Below, one piece after another: positions 4,166 to 6,075 of a stretch of DNA of 6,075 nt. Location of the stretch: NCBI GenBank assembly GCA_937944065.1, contig CALDZS010000208.1, positions 1 through 6,075 of the forward strand. Direction: 5' to 3'. The translations under genes were made by a program, and so were the position numbers. This stretch comes from an uncultured Amylibacter sp. Its GTDB lineage: Bacteria; Pseudomonadota; Alphaproteobacteria; Rhodobacterales; Rhodobacteraceae. The stretch's first letter is position 1. Every line of letters begins with the position of its first letter. Below the pieces are notes generated by a model that was not told the origin of the DNA, did not search any database, and worked only from the letters and a program-made list of their open reading frames with translations.

Positions 4166-6075
4166 ACAAACGCCAGCTTGCTGGAAATATCTATTTAGCC
4201 AAGGTTACACGAGTAGAGCCATCCTTACAGGCGGCCTTTATTGATTATGGCGGGAATCGTCATGGTTTTTTGGCCTTTTCAGAAATTCACCCAGACTATT
4301 ACCAAATCCCTGTTGCAGATCGTGAAAAACTGCTGGCAGAGGAAGAAGAATACGCCAAAGCAACTGCCGCGGCCGAAGAGGCACGTGCGAACGCACCTAA
4401 AAAATCACGCAACCGTCGCCGTAAAAAGACCGTCGCCCAAGACGCCGCATCTGATGATGTGATCAGCTCTGATATCGTCGATTTCGACGAGAGCGATACT
4501 GGCTTAGTCGATGTCCCGGAAGGCGAGAAAACCGAAGATGCGCAAGTGGCTGATGACGCCGCGAGTACACCCGAAGAAGCACCGGTCGAAGACGAAACGC
4601 CGCAACCCGACGAAACCGTTGAAGAAACCGCAGCAAACGCACCCGAAGGCGAAAGTGACGATGCCGTTGAAGAAGACGAAATCGCTGACGAAGACATTTC
4701 CGACGATGAAGTTCAGGCCGAGGTGCGCCCACGCAAACCACGCCCCCGCCGCTATAAGATCCAAGAAGTTGTAAAAGTTCGTCAAATCTTGTTGGTACAA
4801 GTTGTAAAAGAAGAACGCGGCAACAAAGGTGCTGCGCTGACAACCTATCTGTCATTGGCAGGTCGCTACTGCGTCTTGATGCCAAACACAGCACGTGGCG
4901 GCGGGATTTCCCGCAAAATCACAAACGCAAGTGATCGCAAAAAGATCAAAGAAATCACTGGCAATATCGAAATACCAAAAGGTGCGGGATTGATCGTGCG
5001 CACGGCTGGTGCCAAGCGCAATAAATCTGACATTGAACGCGACTATGAATATCTGCTGCGTCAATGGGAACAAATTCGTGACCTGACACTGGAATCAATT
5101 GCGCCATCTCAAATCTATGCAGAGGGTGACCTGATCAAGCGTTCTATTCGCGATCTGTATAACCGCGAGATTGACGAGATTATCGTAGACGGTGAACGCG
5201 GCTATCAAGACGCTGTCGATTACATGACTATGTTGATGCCCAACCGCGTCAGCAAAATCAAACGTTATAACGAAGCCATGCCCATGTTCTCTCGCTATCA
5301 AGTCGAGGGTTATTTGGCAGGCATGTTCAATCCGACAGTACAGCTGAAATCGGGTGGTTACATCGTAATCGACTTGACCGAAGCATTGGTTGCTGTCGAT
5401 GTGAACTCTGGCCGCTCTACCAAAGAGGGGTCTATCGAGGACACTGCATTGCGTACAAATCTAGAGGCAGCCGAAGAGGTGGCGCGCCAAGCTCGTTTGC
5501 GCGATTTGGCAGGGCTGATCGTGATCGATTTCATAGACATGGAAGAGCGTCGCAATAACTCTTCTGTTGAGAAACGCCTGAAAGATCGTTTGAAAAATGA
5601 CCGTGCGCGTATCCAAGTCGGGCGGATTTCATCGTTCGGTCTGCTGGAAATGTCACGTCAGCGTCTGCGCCCCGGTATGTTAGAAGCAACCACAGCGCCC
5701 TGCCCGCATTGTCACGGCACAGGAACAGTTCGTAGCCAAGACAGCCAGGCCCTATCTATCATCCGCGAGATCGAAGAAGAGGCAGTGCGCAAGCGCAACA
5801 AAGAGATTACGATTGTGGCCCCTGTCGAGGTTGCCAATTATCTATCGAACCAAAAACGCGAACATATAGCGGCAATCGAAGCAACCTATGGCATATCGGT
5901 AATTATCCAAGCCAACGCCGCGATGATCAGCCCAGATTATACGATCGAAAAATCTAAAACTGCCACACGCGTGATCAGTCAGCACATGGACGATGGCACA
6001 GCCATTTCGATGACAAGCACAAATCTGGATGACCTGACAGTTCAACCACAGGCAAACGCGCCGCAAGCACCGTCG
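4066..6075 (+). CDS. rne: Ribonuclease E, N-terminal catalytic part (3' end outside window)
   Basis: Endonuclease that starts mRNA decay and processes rRNA and tRNA precursors, and the scaffold of the degradosome. The 670 visible codons align with E. coli RNase E from residue 1. The RNase H-like start and S1 domain include Phe58 and Phe68 (E. coli Phe57, Phe67) and Lys254 (Lys112). The 5' sensor has Arg312-Thr313 (Arg169-Thr170). Catalytic Asp445 (AVDVN) and Asp488 (VIDFIDM) match Asp303 and Asp346. The Zn-link CPHC has Cys546 and Cys549 (Cys404, Cys407). The constant offset of 142 is almost all due to an insert in the S1 domain at about 82-229. The small domain runs from about 557; a Gln/Pro/Ala-rich tail starting near 655 is probably the disordered scaffold, cut by the edge. 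The ATG at 4066 matches the usual MxKKMLIDATH start and no in-frame start lies nearby upstream. Its ribosome-binding site is weak (AAGAAAG, 4054-4060). Divergent from amiC. Confidence 0.97.
   Translation, partial: MSKKMLIDATHAEETRVVVVDGNKVDEFDFESLNKRQLAGNIYLAKVTRVEPSLQAAFIDYGGNRHGFLAFSEIHPDYYQIPVADREKLLAEEEEYAKATAAAEEARANAPKKSRNRRRKKTVAQDAASDDVISSDIVDFDESDTGLVDVPEGEKTEDAQVADDAASTPEEAPVEDETPQPDETVEETAANAPEGESDDAVEEDEIADEDISDDEVQAEVRPRKPRPRRYKIQEVVKVRQILLVQVVKEERGNKGAALTTYLSLAGRYCVLMPNTARGGGISRKITNASDRKKIKEITGNIEIPKGAGLIVRTAGAKRNKSDIERDYEYLLRQWEQIRDLTLESIAPSQIYAEGDLIKRSIRDLYNREIDEIIVDGERGYQDAVDYMTMLMPNRVSKIKRYNEAMPMFSRYQVEGYLAGMFNPTVQLKSGGYIVIDLTEALVAVDVNSGRSTKEGSIEDTALRTNLEAAEEVARQARLRDLAGLIVIDFIDMEERRNNSSVEKRLKDRLKNDRARIQVGRISSFGLLEMSRQRLRPGMLEATTAPCPHCHGTGTVRSQDSQALSIIREIEEEAVRKRNKEITIVAPVEVANYLSNQKREHIAAIEATYGISVIIQANAAMISPDYTIEKSKTATRVISQHMDDGTAISMTSTNLDDLTVQPQANAPQAPS
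4309..4752 (+). other. Charge-blocked insert within the RNase E S1 domain
   Basis: Residues about 82-229 of RNase E interrupt the S1 fold between the HGFL strand and the QEVVKVRQILLVQVVKEERG strand. Three blocks are visible: an Ala/Glu helix-like start followed by the basic patch KKSRNRRRKK (112-121), an acidic stretch at 126-220 with 39 Asp or Glu in 95 residues and a single Lys, then the basic RPRKPRPRR (221-229). Alphaproteobacterial RNase E proteins, such as that of Caulobacter, are known to carry S1 inserts of this kind, predicted to be unstructured. Its function here is not known. Confidence 0.8.

Noticed and set aside
4463..4894. A 143-codon minus-strand frame, with 98- and 132-codon frames at 4504-4800 and 4299-4697
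   Set aside because: They lie antisense to the repetitive GAA/GAC-rich insert of rne, whose composition suppresses stops on the other strand. They are Ser-, Phe- or Arg-rich low-complexity products with no domain.
4066..6075. RNase G rather than RNase E
   Set aside because: The N-terminus MSKKMLIDATH, the large S1 insert and the Pro/Gln/Ala-rich tail after residue 655 fit RNase E. RNase G is about 490 residues and lacks such an extension.

Overview
The window reads as chromosomal DNA from an alphaproteobacterium, most likely of the Rhodobacteraceae (Rhodobacterales). The evidence is the RNase E type (an N-terminus close to the E. coli enzyme but with a long acidic insert in the S1 domain) and the gene order rne / N-acetylmuramoyl-L-alanine amidase / penicillin-binding protein 1A, which I know from that family. 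Base composition is about half G+C by eye, low for the group. No genus can be named from this stretch alone.

Layout. Positions 1-2307, minus strand: mrcA, a bifunctional class A penicillin-binding protein, with its C-terminus cut by the left edge. Positions 2308-2426: a short A+T-rich spacer. Positions 2427-3647, minus strand: a complete periplasmic amidase of the AmiC type. Positions 3648-4065: a 418-base divergent intergenic region with promoter-like sequence and a structured leader. Positions 4066-6075, plus strand: rne, ribonuclease E, with its C-terminal scaffold cut by the right edge. The mrcA reading frame spans its whole segment although no ATG-to-stop ORF can be closed inside the window; the same holds for rne.

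The two minus-strand genes are both envelope genes. The amidase cleaves the stem peptide from glycan strands during cell separation, and PBP1A polymerises and cross-links new strands. They face the same way with 119 bases between them, so one transcript is plausible. The divergent rne encodes the endonuclease that starts most mRNA decay and processes rRNA and tRNA.

No CRISPR array, transposon, phage gene, tRNA or rRNA is present, and I see no evidence of a wholly new system. The least explained part is the rne leader. It holds several inverted repeats, a possible 44-codon leader ORF that stops 10 bases before the rne start, and a strong ribosome-binding site that serves an out-of-frame ATG better than it serves rne. 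These suggest translational control of rne, perhaps autoregulation as known for the unrelated E. coli rne leader, but only comparative sequence or RNA data could establish that.
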